DNA of 64,000 bases from Peptacetobacter sp900550335. GTDB taxonomy: Bacteria > Bacillota > Clostridia > Peptostreptococcales > Peptostreptococcaceae. The notes beneath the pieces are model-generated. The model saw only the letters and a list, made by a program, of their open reading frames with translations. It was not told the origin of the DNA and ran no database searches. Location: contig NZ_CP180001.1 of the NCBI RefSeq assembly GCF_047528295.1, forward strand, positions 1,178,001 through 1,242,000, read 5' to 3'. This document shows, in pieces, positions 25,219 through 34,637 of this stretch; the first letter of the stretch is position 1; every line of letters begins with the position of its first letter. The position numbers were made by a program, and so were the translations under genes.

Positions 25219-25577
25219 AAAATGTAGCTGTTGCAATAATTTGCAACAGCTATTTTTTTTATCTAATCTACTATAAATTTCTTTCTTGATAAAAGTGTGG
25301 CTAAATCAAAATTTAATGTTACAAAATTTACTCGCAGTATTAAATATTATAGACAAAACTTCTCTCCAGGCTTCGAACTTTGCCTTTTTCAAGCAAAGCT
25401 TTCAAAATGATGCAAAGTTCTGCAGATTGTCGAGCGCGTTTTTGTCTATAATCTTCAATACTGAAATATAATTATTATCATACAAATTTTAATTTAGACG
25501 ACTTCATATAAGGGAGTAAATTTATAACAGTTTAAACAAAAAATAACTTATTGCAAAATTATTGCTAACAGATTTTT
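25217..25577 (+). repeat. Core-centred giant palindrome, copy 5 (after pyrR)
   Basis: Core CTCCAGGCTTC 25364-25374 and GCAGATTGTCGAG 25422-25434 around GAACTTTGC/GCAAAGTTC. Arms TTATAGACAAAAC / GTTTTTGTCTATAA, CAGTATT / AATACTG, and further out an imperfect ~130-base alignment that takes in the pyrR terminator on the left and its inverted remnant (TTGCAAAATTATTGC...) on the right. The arm string TAAATCAAAATTT at 25302-25314 is also in copy 4, so copies 4 and 5 share arm ancestry. No gene in this stretch. Confidence 0.8.
25225..25260 (+). terminator. Terminator after pyrR
   Basis: AGCTGTTGCAA (25226-25236) pairs with TTGCAACAGCT (25241-25251), then eight T. A decayed inverted copy lies at about 25546-25577, part of palindrome copy 5. 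Confidence 0.92.
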
Positions 25578-25609
25578 GAGTGAAAGGAATATGTGAAAAA
25601 ATAATGTGA

Positions 25610-25729
25610 AAGAGAGGTGAAATGTGCCAAATCCAGCGACAATCTGCAGGTCGTAGCAACATTGAAATTTCAATGAAAACTACGACCGAAGCCTGGAGCA
25701 GAGATGGGGTATTTAGCCTACCTTTCTTG
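25610..25729 (-). repeat. Core element, copy 6 (after rpmB), short arms
   Basis: Minus strand: CTCCAGGCTTC (25698-25688) and GCAGATTGTCG (25647-25637) flank GGTCGTAG/CTACGACC. Outer pairing is weaker: GCTAAAT with ATTTGGC and AAGAAAGGT with AGAGAGGT. Possible further match between TGAGTGAAAGG (25578) and the reverse complement of 25770-25781 near rpmB. Head-to-head with copy 5; together they fill 25219-25796. Confidence 0.7.
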
Positions 25730-25746
25730 AGTATTAAATCAAATAA

Positions 25747-25776
25747 AAAAAGGTCTACCTTTTGGTAGACCTTTGA
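25747..25776 (-). terminator. Terminator of rpmB
   Basis: AAAGGTCTACC and GGTAGACCTTT hairpin; on the minus strand followed by a T-rich run. Confidence 0.88.
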
Positions 25777-25796
25777 TCTCACGAACAAAATTTTAA

Positions 25797-25985
25797 TTAA
25801 GCTCTTTCAACTTTTCCAGAACGTAGGCATCTTGTACAAACTTTAACTCTTTTTGGAGTTCCGTTCTCTACAACTCTAACAGTTCTTAAGTTTGCAGACC
25901 AAGTTCTTTTGTTGTGTTTATTTGAGTGTGATACTGTGTTTCCTGAATGTTTACCTTTACCACATACGCTACATACTCTTGACAT
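25797..25985 (-). CDS. rpmB: Ribosomal protein bL28
   Basis: 62 residues. MSRVCSVCGKGKHSGNTVSH at the start and VCTRCLRSGKVERA at the end give two CxxC pairs, so this is the zinc-binding form of L28. AAGGAGGTGCACG ribosome site. Divergent from asp23-fakA, as in B. subtilis and clostridia. Confidence 0.97.
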   Translation of the reverse strand: MSRVCSVCGKGKHSGNTVSHSNKHNKRTWSANLRTVRVVENGTPKRVKVCTRCLRSGKVERA

Positions 25986-26039
25986 TACCGTGCACCTCCT
26001 TAAAAAATAAATAACTATTTAAAGACTAAAAACATATTT

Positions 26040-26068
26040 ATAATATCATAAACAACAAAGTTTTGCAA
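26040..26068 (-). promoter_or_regulatory. Promoter of rpmB
   Basis: Minus strand: TTGCAA (26068-26063), 17 bases, TATTAT (26045-26040). Lies in the 383-base divergent gap 25986-26368. Confidence 0.65.
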
Positions 26069-26202
26069 GAAAAAAATATATTTCTTTTGAAGATATTGAA
26101 GAATATCTATTTATCATATAAAATTATATATATAAATGCTGATAATGTAAACAAAAAGTTTTCTAATTTGCAAAAATAAAAAAGTTTATTTCATAAAAAG
26201 AC

Positions 26203-26232
26203 TTGATATTATTGTTAAAATTAGATTATTAT
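26203..26232 (+). promoter_or_regulatory. Probable promoter of asp23-fakA
   Basis: TTGATA at 26203-26208, 18 bases, TATTAT at 26227-26232; about 135 bases before the asp23 start. Confidence 0.5.
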
Positions 26233-26368
26233 ATGCTATATAGGTTTAAATTATAACCAGACTATAGTATCATATTGTTTATATCGACTAGAAAAATAGA
26301 TACTTTATGTATTTATGCCGAGATTAGAGGTTAATCGGCAAAAAACTTTTAAGAGGGGGTTCAGAACC

Positions 26369-26719
26369 ATGACCGCAAAAATAACAAATGAATACGGATG
26401 TATAGAAATAGATAAGCATGTAATAGCACAGGTTGCATATAGAGCAGCTATGGAAAGTTATGGGCTAGTTGGACTTGCATCAAGAACTAAAGGAATAGTT
26501 GAACTTTTAAAGGGTGAAAATGCGACAAAAGGTGTAAAAGTAGAAGAAACTGAAGATAATGCTGTTGAAATAGAACTTTTCGTAATAATGCAGTATGGAA
26601 TAAATATATCTACAGTTGCTAACAATATAATAGATAAGATAAAATACACAGTCGAAAAATTAATCGGAGTTAAAGTAACTAAAATAGATATAAATGTACA
26701 GGGTATAAGAGTAAAATAG
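26369..26719 (+). CDS. Asp23-family envelope-stress protein (YloU-like)
   Basis: 116 residues from ATG 26369 (GAGGGGGTT upstream; an in-frame upstream start at 26315 would precede the ribosome site). Asp23 domain: NEYGCIEIDKHVIAQVAYRAAMESYGLVGLA and VTKIDINVQGI at the C-terminus. Family members associate with the membrane and stress. Always next to fakA in Firmicutes; a second Asp23 protein is at 46079. Confidence 0.93.
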   Translation: MTAKITNEYGCIEIDKHVIAQVAYRAAMESYGLVGLASRTKGIVELLKGENATKGVKVEETEDNAVEIELFVIMQYGINISTVANNIIDKIKYTVEKLIGVKVTKIDINVQGIRVK

Positions 26720-26729
26720 GAGGAAAAAA

Positions 26730-28364
26730 ATGACCGAATATATAAAAGCCAAGGCATTCAGAGAAATGTTTGTTTCGGGTGCTAATAATCTTCAGAATAG
26801 TAAAGATTTAGTAGATAAATTAAATGTATTCCCAGTTCCAGATGGTGATACTGGTACAAATATGTCACTTACTATATCTTATGCAATGAAGGAATTAGAA
26901 AAAGTAGGAGAAGATGATATAACTAAGATAGCAAAGGCGTTATCAAAAGGATCTTTAATGGGTGCTAGAGGTAACTCAGGGGTTATATTATCACAGATAA
27001 TCAGAGGTATAGGAAAATCTGTAGAAGGTAAAGATAAACTTTCAACTACAGATTTAGCAAAAGCTTTAAAAGGCGGTTCTGATACTGCTTACAAAGCTGT
27101 TATCAAACCAGTAGAAGGTACTATACTAACAGTTATAAGAGAAACTGCTGAATATGCGGTTAAATTAGCAAAAAGAGAAAATGACATTGAAAAATTCTTA
27201 GGAAAAGTAGTTAGAGAAGCTAATGTATCATTAGAAAATACTCCTAACTTACTTAAAAACCTTAAAGATGCAGGAGTTGTAGACTCAGGTGGTAAAGGTT
27301 TAACACTTATATTAGAAGGGTTCTATCTTGCAATAGTTGGAAAATCAGTAGTTCCATCAACAGCAGAAAAATCAGAACTTAAAAATGTATCTCTATCATC
27401 AGCAGATAATACATCTACAGAGGATATAAAATTCGGATACTGTACTGAATTTATACTAGAATCAGATAAAATAGATGATGCTGGAATAAGAGATATAATG
27501 CTAGGATATGGAGACAGTTTAGCAGTAGTTGGAGATGAAGGTGTTATAAAAGTACATGTTCATACTAACGAACCAGGTAATGTTCTTCAGGAAGCATTAA
27601 AATACGGACAGTTACTAACAATAAAAATAGAAAATATGAGAATGCAGCACGAAAACATACTTGAAGGTGTTTCAGAAAATGCTGAATACGAAGAACCAGT
27701 AGAAGAAAAAGAATTTGCATTTATATCAACTTCTATGGGAGAAGGATTAGCTAGCATATTCAAAGATTTTGGTGTTGACCATGTAATCGAAGGTGGGCAG
27801 ACTATGAACCCAAGTACTGAAGATTTCATGAAAGCAATAGACAAAATCCACGCTAAAAATATATTCATATTACCAAACAATAGCAATATAATAATGGCAG
27901 CTAATCAGGCTAAAGAACTTAGCGATAAAAACATAATAGTAATACCAACTAAAAATATTCCACAGGCAGTTAGTGCACTTGTTGGATTCAATCCAGAAGC
28001 TACAGCTGAAGAAAATGAAGCTAATATGGTAGAAGCATTAAGCTATGTAAAATCAGGACAGGTTACTTTTGCAGTTAGAGATACTGTAATGAATGGAATA
28101 GAAATAAGAGAAGGTAATATAATAGGTATTGCTGAAAAAGAACTGATTGCAGCTGGTGATGAAGTTGATGAAGTAGCAAAAAAACTAGTAGAAAAATTAG
28201 TTGATGAAGATTCAGCTATAATAACATTATTCTATGGTGAAGATGTTACAGAAGAACAGGCTGAGGAGTTAAGAGGAGAATTAGAAGAAAAATTCGAGGA
28301 CATAGATGTAGAGCTTTACTACGGTGGACAGCCTCTTTACTACTACCTAATATCAGTTGAATAA
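26730..28364 (+). CDS. fakA: FakA (YloV), fatty acid kinase / DAK2 domain protein
   Basis: 544 residues. N-terminal DhaL domain with NVFPVPDGDTGTNMSLT (ATP-Mg Asp residues) and MGARGNSGVILSQI; middle and C-terminal DegV-like region GEGLASIFKDFGVDHVIEGGQTMNPSTEDF. Phosphorylates fatty acids bound to FakB to feed PlsX/PlsY phospholipid synthesis, linking to plsX at 39346. AGGAGG ribosome site, 10 bases after asp23. Confidence 0.94.
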   Translation: MTEYIKAKAFREMFVSGANNLQNSKDLVDKLNVFPVPDGDTGTNMSLTISYAMKELEKVGEDDITKIAKALSKGSLMGARGNSGVILSQIIRGIGKSVEGKDKLSTTDLAKALKGGSDTAYKAVIKPVEGTILTVIRETAEYAVKLAKRENDIEKFLGKVVREANVSLENTPNLLKNLKDAGVVDSGGKGLTLILEGFYLAIVGKSVVPSTAEKSELKNVSLSSADNTSTEDIKFGYCTEFILESDKIDDAGIRDIMLGYGDSLAVVGDEGVIKVHVHTNEPGNVLQEALKYGQLLTIKIENMRMQHENILEGVSENAEYEEPVEEKEFAFISTSMGEGLASIFKDFGVDHVIEGGQTMNPSTEDFMKAIDKIHAKNIFILPNNSNIIMAANQAKELSDKNIIVIPTKNIPQAVSALVGFNPEATAEENEANMVEALSYVKSGQVTFAVRDTVMNGIEIREGNIIGIAEKELIAAGDEVDEVAKKLVEKLVDEDSAIITLFYGEDVTEEQAEELRGELEEKFEDIDVELYYGGQPLYYYLISVE

Positions 28365-28377
28365 AAATAAGTAAATC

Positions 28378-28419
28378 AATCCTGTATGACTGAGATATAT
28401 GTTGTACAGGATTTTTTTT
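28378..28419 (+). terminator. Terminator after fakA
   Basis: AATCCTGTA pairs with TACAGGATT, followed by T8. The longest possible recG frame would start inside this T run, which argues for the later TTG start. Confidence 0.88.
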
Positions 28420-28465
28420 GATTTATTTTTGTTCTATCAGAATAAAATTTAGGCAGGTGATAAAT

Positions 28466-30532
28466 TTGTTCGGTGTAATAAACGAAAGCATACAGTATGT
28501 TAAAGGAATTGGCCCTAAAAAAGCAGAAAAGCTGAATAGACTAGGAATTTATACAATAAAAGACCTTCTTTATTATTTTCCGAGACAGTTTGAGGATAGA
28601 AGTATAATTAAAAAAATTGCTCAGCTTGAGGATGAAGAAAAAGTTACAGTTAAAGCACTTATAACTAATATAGAGAGTTACACACCTAAAAAGGGAATGA
28701 CTATAACTAGAATAGATGTAAAAGACGATACTGGATTTGCAAAGCTTACATTTTTCAATAGAGAGTATATAAAAAATACATTTAGAGTAGGAGATAGTAT
28801 ACTAGCTTTTGGTAAGGTAAAGAAAAATGGTAGATTTGTAGAGCTTAATTCGTGTGAACTTGAGTATTTGTCTTCATCTCCTAAAAATATAGGAAAATTG
28901 ATGCCAGTATATCCTCTTAGCTATGGAATTACAAATAAGGATATTATGAATACTATAAGAATGGTATTTGAAAATAAAGATATAAGAATACCAGAGTATA
29001 TGCCAGAGCATTTGATGAAGAAGTACAGACTTTGTGGAATTGAGTATGCTATAAAGAATATACATTTCCCCAAAGATAAGGAATCTTTAAAAGTTGCATT
29101 GTATAGATTGATTTTTGAAGAGTTATTGGTACTTCAGCTAGGTCTTTTTATGTATAAAGGTGGAGGTAGTGATAAAAAGGGAATAGTTTTTAAAAGGGAT
29201 TCAAGATTAGACGATGTTTTAGAGTCATTACCTTTTAAATTGACAAAAGCTCAGAATAGAGCATTAAATGAGATAATAGATGATATGTGTTCAGAAAAAG
29301 TGATGAATAGGTTAGTACAAGGGGATGTCGGAAGTGGTAAGACAGTGGTTGCACTTCTTGCCCTTGCAGAATGTGTATTTAATGGTTATCAAGGTGCTCT
29401 TATGGCTCCAACAGAGATATTGGCACAACAACATTATGAATCTTTTACTGAAACATTTGAAGATATTGGAATAAATGTAGAGCTTCTAACAGGAAGTGTT
29501 ACTAAAAAGCAAAAGGAATGTATACTTCAAAGGGTTAAAGATGGAGAGGTTGATATATTAATCGGGACTCATGCACTTATAGAGGATAATGTAGAGTTTG
29601 AAAATATTGGACTTGTGATAACTGATGAGCAGCACAGATTTGGTGTTAGACAGAGAGGAAAATTGTCTTCTAAGGGAGTTAGTCCAGATATACTTGTTAT
29701 GACAGCAACGCCGATTCCAAGAACTCTTGCACTTATACTTTATGGAGATTTGGATATTTCAATAATTGATGAGCTTCCTCCAGGTAGACAGCCTATAGAA
29801 ACAATAGCTGTTGAAAAGAAAAAAAGAGATAAAGTGTACAACTCTCTTGTAAGAAGAGAAGTGGATAAAGGTAGACAGGTATATATAGTATGTCCTCTTG
29901 TTGAAGAAAGTGAAACTTTAGATATAACTTCTGCAACAGAGACAGCAGAAGAGATAAAAAGGGACTTTTTCCCAGATTTAAGAGTAGGACTTCTTCATGG
30001 AAAAATGAAACCTTCTGAAAAGGATGCTATTATGACAGCCTTCAAAAATCACGAACTTGATATACTTGTTTCTACAACGGTAATCGAGGTAGGTGTAAAT
30101 GTTCCAAATTCTACTCTTATGATTATAGAAAATGCAGAAAGATTTGGACTTGCACAGCTACATCAGCTTAGAGGGCGTGTAGGAAGAGGAAAACATCAGT
30201 CTTATTGTGTTTTAATATATGGCTCAAACAGTGAAGTTTGCAGAAAAAGAATGGATATAATGGAAGAAACAAACGACGGATTTAAAATTTCTGAAAAAGA
30301 TTTAGAAATTAGAGGGCCAGGAGAATTCTTTGGAACAATGCAACATGGTGTTCCAGAACTTAAGATAGCAAATCTTTTTAAACACATGAAGATATTAAAA
30401 ACTGTGCAACAAGAAGCTAGAATTATAATAGGAGATGACCCTACTTTAGATTTTAAAGAATATAGAGGTCTAAAAAGGGAAATAGAGTCTAAATTTAAGG
30501 ATAAAATAGAAGAAGATATAACAATGAATTAA
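28466..30532 (+). CDS. recG: RecG, ATP-dependent branch-migration helicase
   Basis: About 688 residues from TTG 28466, with AGGTGA five bases upstream; an earlier in-frame TTG at 28418 falls in the fakA terminator. Wedge OB-fold at the N-terminus (IQYVKGIGPKKAEKLNRLGI), then helicase motifs GDVGSGKT (Walker A), TDEQHRFG (motif II), TATPIPRTL (III) and QLRGRVGRG (VI). Rescues stalled forks and processes Holliday junctions. Gln codons are mixed CAA/CAG. Confidence 0.95.
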   Translation: MFGVINESIQYVKGIGPKKAEKLNRLGIYTIKDLLYYFPRQFEDRSIIKKIAQLEDEEKVTVKALITNIESYTPKKGMTITRIDVKDDTGFAKLTFFNREYIKNTFRVGDSILAFGKVKKNGRFVELNSCELEYLSSSPKNIGKLMPVYPLSYGITNKDIMNTIRMVFENKDIRIPEYMPEHLMKKYRLCGIEYAIKNIHFPKDKESLKVALYRLIFEELLVLQLGLFMYKGGGSDKKGIVFKRDSRLDDVLESLPFKLTKAQNRALNEIIDDMCSEKVMNRLVQGDVGSGKTVVALLALAECVFNGYQGALMAPTEILAQQHYESFTETFEDIGINVELLTGSVTKKQKECILQRVKDGEVDILIGTHALIEDNVEFENIGLVITDEQHRFGVRQRGKLSSKGVSPDILVMTATPIPRTLALILYGDLDISIIDELPPGRQPIETIAVEKKKRDKVYNSLVRREVDKGRQVYIVCPLVEESETLDITSATETAEEIKRDFFPDLRVGLLHGKMKPSEKDAIMTAFKNHELDILVSTTVIEVGVNVPNSTLMIIENAERFGLAQLHQLRGRVGRGKHQSYCVLIYGSNSEVCRKRMDIMEETNDGFKISEKDLEIRGPGEFFGTMQHGVPELKIANLFKHMKILKTVQQEARIIIGDDPTLDFKEYRGLKREIESKFKDKIEEDITMN

Positions 30533-30606
30533 TTAATATAATACAATAATACTTACTATATGATATAATGAAAGATATATGATAGTTGAATTGAAAGGAG
30601 AAAAAC

Positions 30607-31176
30607 GTGAGAGTTATTTCAGGAAAAGCAAGAGGGTTAAAACTTAATCCACCTAAGGATCAAAGTGTAAGACCTACAACAGATAGAGTAAAAGAATCAC
30701 TTTTTAATATAATAAATTCATACGTAATGGATGCAAATGTGTTAGACCTTTTTGCAGGTTCTGGTTCTCTTGGGATAGAATGTCTATCTAGAGGAGCTAA
30801 TCATTGCGTTTTTTCGGATTTAAGTAAAGAAAGTATAAAGATAATTCAGTCTAATATAAAAAAGGCTAGAGTAGAGCGGGACAGTATAGTTATAAATAAG
30901 GACTACAAAAATGTTATATCGGATATGGGGATTAAAAATAAAGAATTCGATATAATAATGCTAGACCCACCTTATTATGAAGGACTTTTTGTAGACTGTA
31001 TAGAAAGAATAGATAATAACAATATACTTTCTGAAGATGGGGTGATTGTGGTAGAACATGATAAAAAAGATGAACTACCAGATGAAATAGGAAACATAGT
31101 CAAAACAAAAGAAAAAAAATATGGTATAACAGTGCTTAGTTTTTATAAACTAGCTGTGGAGGATAGCGATGAATAA
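30607..31176 (+). CDS. rsmD: RsmD, 16S rRNA (guanine-966) N2-methyltransferase
   Basis: 189 residues from GTG (AAAGGAG upstream). MRVISGKARGLKL..RPTTDRVKESLFNI is diagnostic of RsmD; LDLFAGSGSLGIECLSRGA binds SAM and IMLDPPYYEG is the DPPY catalytic motif. Overlaps coaD by 8 bases, the classical rsmD-coaD pair. Confidence 0.96.
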   Translation: MRVISGKARGLKLNPPKDQSVRPTTDRVKESLFNIINSYVMDANVLDLFAGSGSLGIECLSRGANHCVFSDLSKESIKIIQSNIKKARVERDSIVINKDYKNVISDMGIKNKEFDIIMLDPPYYEGLFVDCIERIDNNNILSEDGVIVVEHDKKDELPDEIGNIVKTKEKKYGITVLSFYKLAVEDSDE

Positions 31177-31672
31177 GTGTAATGTAAAAAAGGCTATTTT
31201 TGCTGGAAGTTTTGATCCAATTACAAATGGTCATTTGGATATTATAAGAAGAGCATCGAAGCTTTTTGGAGAACTTCAGATTGGAATCCTTATAAATCCA
31301 AATAAAAAAGCTTTATTTACTTTAGAGGAGAGAGTAAAACTAATAGAAGAGTGTACATCTGACTTAGAAAATGTTAAAGTAATTTCTTTTGATGGTTTAC
31401 TTGTAAAATACTGTGAAAAAAATGGAATAGATGCATTAGTTAGAGGAATAAGAAGTGCAGCAGATGTAGATTATGAATTACAGATGGCTCACATGAATAG
31501 AGAACTTGATTCTTCTATAGAGACTATATTCCTTCCAAGTAATACTAAATTCTCATTTATAAGTTCATCTCTTATTAAAGAGGTACTATCTTTTGGGGCA
31601 GATATACAGAATTTAGTTCCAGAGCAGGTATTGAGAGAATTAAAAATTAAGATGGAGAGAAAGGAGATATAA
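31169..31672 (+). CDS. coaD: Phosphopantetheine adenylyltransferase
   Basis: 167 residues. AIFAGSFDPITNGHLDIIRRA holds the TxGH nucleotidyltransferase signature; VRGIRSAADVDYELQMAHMNR and SSSLIKEV follow. Fourth step of CoA synthesis. Feeds CoA/ACP needs of the fatty acid cluster. The stop is 2 bases before the next ATG. Confidence 0.97.
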   Translation: MNKCNVKKAIFAGSFDPITNGHLDIIRRASKLFGELQIGILINPNKKALFTLEERVKLIEECTSDLENVKVISFDGLLVKYCEKNGIDALVRGIRSAADVDYELQMAHMNRELDSSIETIFLPSNTKFSFISSSLIKEVLSFGADIQNLVPEQVLRELKIKMERKEI

Positions 31673-31673
31673 C

Positions 31674-32195
31674 ATGCATATAGAAGATTCATACATATTA
31701 GACCTTATAAAAGAGTTGGAGTTTCTTATACAGGAGGCTTCTTCGGTGCCATTTAATTCACATAAATGCAGCATAGAAAGACAGGATGCACTAGATATAA
31801 TAAGTGATATAAAAAGAGCACTTCCTAAAGAATTAGAACAGGCTAAAAATGTGGCCGATGAAAGTAAAGATATAATGAATAGAGCAATAGCAGAAGCTCA
31901 GGAAATTTTAGATGATGCAGAAAAGAAAGCGAACGAAATAATAAATGACGCTAATTTAGAAGCAGAAGATTTAAGACAGGACACAGAAGATGCTGTAAAC
32001 GATTATATAAATAGCAGTAAGCCTGTAATAGAAGCAGAGGAAAAAGCTCAGAAAATAATAAGCAATGCAAAGGCTGTTTCTGAAGAGATAAAAATTGGTA
32101 CAGCAGAGTATGCAGACGAACTTTTAGCTGAGGTTGAAGCCCATGTAGCGACAATTTTGGACGAAATTAGAAAAAATCGCGAAGAATTTAAGTAA
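31674..32195 (+). CDS. Coiled-coil protein of unknown function downstream of coaD
   Basis: 173 residues, almost entirely helical: heptad-like AEAQEILDDAEKKANEIINDANLEAEDLRQDTEDAVNDY repeats characteristic of V/F-ATPase B-subunit or DivIVA-tail type coiled coils (about 60-170), preceded by a short globular N-terminus IEDSYILDLIKELEFLIQEASSVP. Similar proteins are encoded at this position in clostridia and are loosely called ATPase; no ATP site is visible. Possibly a cytosolic scaffolding protein. Confidence 0.6.
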   Translation: MHIEDSYILDLIKELEFLIQEASSVPFNSHKCSIERQDALDIISDIKRALPKELEQAKNVADESKDIMNRAIAEAQEILDDAEKKANEIINDANLEAEDLRQDTEDAVNDYINSSKPVIEAEEKAQKIISNAKAVSEEIKIGTAEYADELLAEVEAHVATILDEIRKNREEFK

Positions 32196-32327
32196 AAATC
32201 AAAAAAATATTTGCCATTAACCTAATTTTTTTATATACTAGTTAAGGATTGTTTATTAAGAGAGATAAAATTTTATAAATAAATTTGTTAAAACCAATTA
32301 ATTTATATAAAGAAAGGTGATACCAAT

Positions 32328-33518
32328 ATGGAGAGAAAAGTAGGAACAATTTCTAGAGGAGTAAGAGCTCCAATCATAAGAGAAGGAGACGATCTAGCAA
32401 CAATAGTAGTAGATTCTGTATTAGATGCAGCTAAAAGCGAAAATTATGAAATGAGAGATAAAGACGTAGTAGCTGTTACAGAAGCAGTTTTAGCTAGAGC
32501 ACAGGGTAACTATGCAAAAATAGATGACATAGCTGAAGATGTAAAAGCTCAGTTAGGTGGAGAAACAATAGGTGTTATATTCCCTATATTAAGTAGAAAT
32601 AGATTCGCTATATGTTTAAAAGGTATAGCTAGAGGAGCTAAAAAAGTAGTTCTTATGCTAAGTTACCCATCTGATGAAGTTGGAAATCATTTAGTTGATA
32701 TAGAACTTCTTGATGAAAAAGGTGTAAACCCATACTCAGATGTACTTACTCTTGAAAAATATAGAGAATTATTTGGAGAAAATAAACACACATTCACAGG
32801 TGTAGACTATGTTGAATACTATTCTTCTTTAATAAAAGAAGCTGGGGCAGAAGTAGAAGTTATATTCGCTAACAACCCAAAAGTTATATTAGACTACACT
32901 AAAAATGTTTTAACTTGTGATATACACACAAGAAAAAGAACTAAGAGAATATTAAAAGAAGCAGGAGCTGAAGTTGTAATAGGTCTTGATGACATATTAA
33001 CTAAATCAGTAAACGGAAGTGGATTCAATGAAAACTACGGATTACTAGGAACAAACAAATCAACTGAAGAAACTGTAAAATTATTCCCAAGAGATTGTAA
33101 AGATTTCGTTGAAGAAGTTCAGAAACAGTTCAAAGAAAGAACAGGTAAAAACGTAGAAGTTATGGTATACGGAGATGGAGCTTTCAAAGATCCAGTAGGA
33201 AAAATATGGGAGCTTGCTGACCCAGTAGTTTCTCCAGCTTATACTTCAGGTTTAGAAGGAACTCCAAACGAAGTTAAATTAAAATACTTAGCAGACAATG
33301 ATTTCGCTGATTTAAAAGGTGATGAATTAAAAGACGCTATATCTGAATACATAAAAAATAAAGATAACGATTTAGTAGGAGAAATGGTATCTCAGGGTAC
33401 TACTCCAAGAAGATTAACTGACCTTATAGGTTCATTATGTGACCTTACTTCAGGAAGTGGAGATAAAGGTACTCCAATAGTACATATACAGGGATACTTC
33501 GATAACTTCACAAACTAA
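32328..33518 (+). CDS. CofE-like (F420-0:glutamate ligase family) protein
   Basis: 396 residues. The N-terminal half resembles the F420_ligase fold (VRAPIIREGDDLATIVVDSVLDAA, DVVAVTEAVLARAQGNY, FPILSRNRFAICLKGIARGA) and the C-terminal part carries VMVYGDGAFKDPVGKIWELADPV. No other F420-biosynthesis gene is in the window, and F420 is not expected in this lineage, so the substrate is probably a different carboxylate acceptor. Codon use (all-CAG Gln) suggests strong expression. Ribosome site AAAGGTGAT. Confidence 0.72.
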   Translation: MERKVGTISRGVRAPIIREGDDLATIVVDSVLDAAKSENYEMRDKDVVAVTEAVLARAQGNYAKIDDIAEDVKAQLGGETIGVIFPILSRNRFAICLKGIARGAKKVVLMLSYPSDEVGNHLVDIELLDEKGVNPYSDVLTLEKYRELFGENKHTFTGVDYVEYYSSLIKEAGAEVEVIFANNPKVILDYTKNVLTCDIHTRKRTKRILKEAGAEVVIGLDDILTKSVNGSGFNENYGLLGTNKSTEETVKLFPRDCKDFVEEVQKQFKERTGKNVEVMVYGDGAFKDPVGKIWELADPVVSPAYTSGLEGTPNEVKLKYLADNDFADLKGDELKDAISEYIKNKDNDLVGEMVSQGTTPRRLTDLIGSLCDLTSGSGDKGTPIVHIQGYFDNFTN

Positions 33519-33536
33519 TTAAATGATTTTGATTAT

Positions 33537-33566
33537 AACCTCCAGTTTAATGCTGGAGGTTTTTTA
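33537..33566 (+). terminator. Terminator after the CofE-like gene
   Basis: AACCTCCAG pairs with CTGGAGGTT with T6. It resembles the core only by chance (CCTCCAG), lacking the second half. Confidence 0.9.
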
Positions 33567-33669
33567 ATGTGTATAGTTTGTGAAAAATTAAGAGAATGAA
33601 GAAAAAAATAAAATTTTTATGTTATAATATTATAAGATTTTATAAAAAAGATTTACTGGAGGTAGAAAT

Positions 33670-34194
33670 ATGAAGAAGAAGTTATTAGCTCTTATACTCG
33701 CTTCTACAGTTGTATTTTCATCTGTTTTAATGACAGGATGCAAAAAAACTGATGAAGAAGAGGCAAAAGACCCAAATATACAGGTAGAGGTTGATGTTGC
33801 AAAACCTAATATAGAAGAATTTAAAAGCATAGAAATTGAACAGTTAGGTAGAAACATAAACAGAGATGAGTTTAAAGTTGTAAATATATCAGTATACACT
33901 AACTATAGTGATAAATATTCTGATATGAAGATGACAATACCTACATTTAAAGGAAAATGTGGCTCTGTAGACTCTATACAGAGATATGTATCAGGAAACG
34001 CTACATCTAGTGAAAATGATATAGATAGAGTATACAGATATGACGAGGACTTTATATTATATACAAAGGGTCTTGATAATAACGGTATAAAAAAATTATT
34101 AAATCAGCACAAACTTGTATTTGAGTATAAAAATGGGGAAGAAACTGAAAAACAGACTATATCTTTAGGTAACGAAGCTAATTTTATAAAATAA
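33670..34194 (+). CDS. Putative lipoprotein
   Basis: 174 residues. Type II signal peptide MKKKLLALILASTVVFSS with lipobox LMTGC (C24 region) and an acidic segment after it. The mature part, about 150 residues, has IEQLGRNINRDEFKVVNISVY and alternating strand-like character; no family recognised. TATAAT-containing promoter region about 35 bases upstream. 23 bases before mscL. Confidence 0.8.
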   Translation: MKKKLLALILASTVVFSSVLMTGCKKTDEEEAKDPNIQVEVDVAKPNIEEFKSIEIEQLGRNINRDEFKVVNISVYTNYSDKYSDMKMTIPTFKGKCGSVDSIQRYVSGNATSSENDIDRVYRYDEDFILYTKGLDNNGIKKLLNQHKLVFEYKNGEETEKQTISLGNEANFIK

Positions 34195-34217
34195 TTTAAA
34201 AGAGAGGGAGATTCGCT

Positions 34218-34637
34218 ATGAAGCAGATGTTAAAGGAATTTAAGGAATTTATTAGCCGTGGAAATGTAATGGATATGGCAGTAGGTATCATTATAGGTGG
34301 TGCGTTTACAGGTATTGTAAATTCTTTTGTAAATGACATTATAAACCCTATAATAGGTATTTTTGGAGGAATGAACTTTAGCGACTTAAAATGGAACATA
34401 GTTGGAGATGTTACTTTAAACTATGGAAGCTTCATAACAGCAGTTATCAATTTCTTGATAATGGCTGCAGTACTATTTGTTATAATCAAGTTTATGAATA
34501 GATTTTCTGCTAAGCTAGTTATCAAGAAAACAGATGAAGAAGAACAAGCAGCACCTACTACAAAAGTATGTCCGTTCTGTAAAACAGAAATAGCAATAGA
34601 TGCGACAAGATGTCCACATTGTACATCAAATTTATAA
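34218..34637 (+). CDS. mscL: MscL large-conductance mechanosensitive channel with C-terminal zinc ribbon
   Basis: 139 residues. MscL core: KEFKEFISRGNVMDMAVGIIIGGAFTGIV (first helix) and a second helix around MAAVLFVIIKFMNRF. The cytoplasmic tail is extended by VCPFCKTEIAIDATRCPHCTSNL, a four-cysteine zinc ribbon, also found in some Firmicute MscLs. Releases osmolytes on hypo-osmotic shock. The last four codons and stop lie within palindrome copy 7. Confidence 0.95.
   Translation: MKQMLKEFKEFISRGNVMDMAVGIIIGGAFTGIVNSFVNDIINPIIGIFGGMNFSDLKWNIVGDVTLNYGSFITAVINFLIMAAVLFVIIKFMNRFSAKLVIKKTDEEEQAAPTTKVCPFCKTEIAIDATRCPHCTSNL

Noticed and set aside
25286..25788. ORFs of 61 (plus) and 88 (minus) residues between pyrR and rpmB
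   Set aside because: They run through palindrome copies 5 and 6 with no ribosome site and no protein-like composition.
33537..33566. CCTCCAG after the CofE-like gene as an eighth core copy
   Set aside because: It is half of a simple terminator stem; the second core half GCAGATTGTCG is absent.
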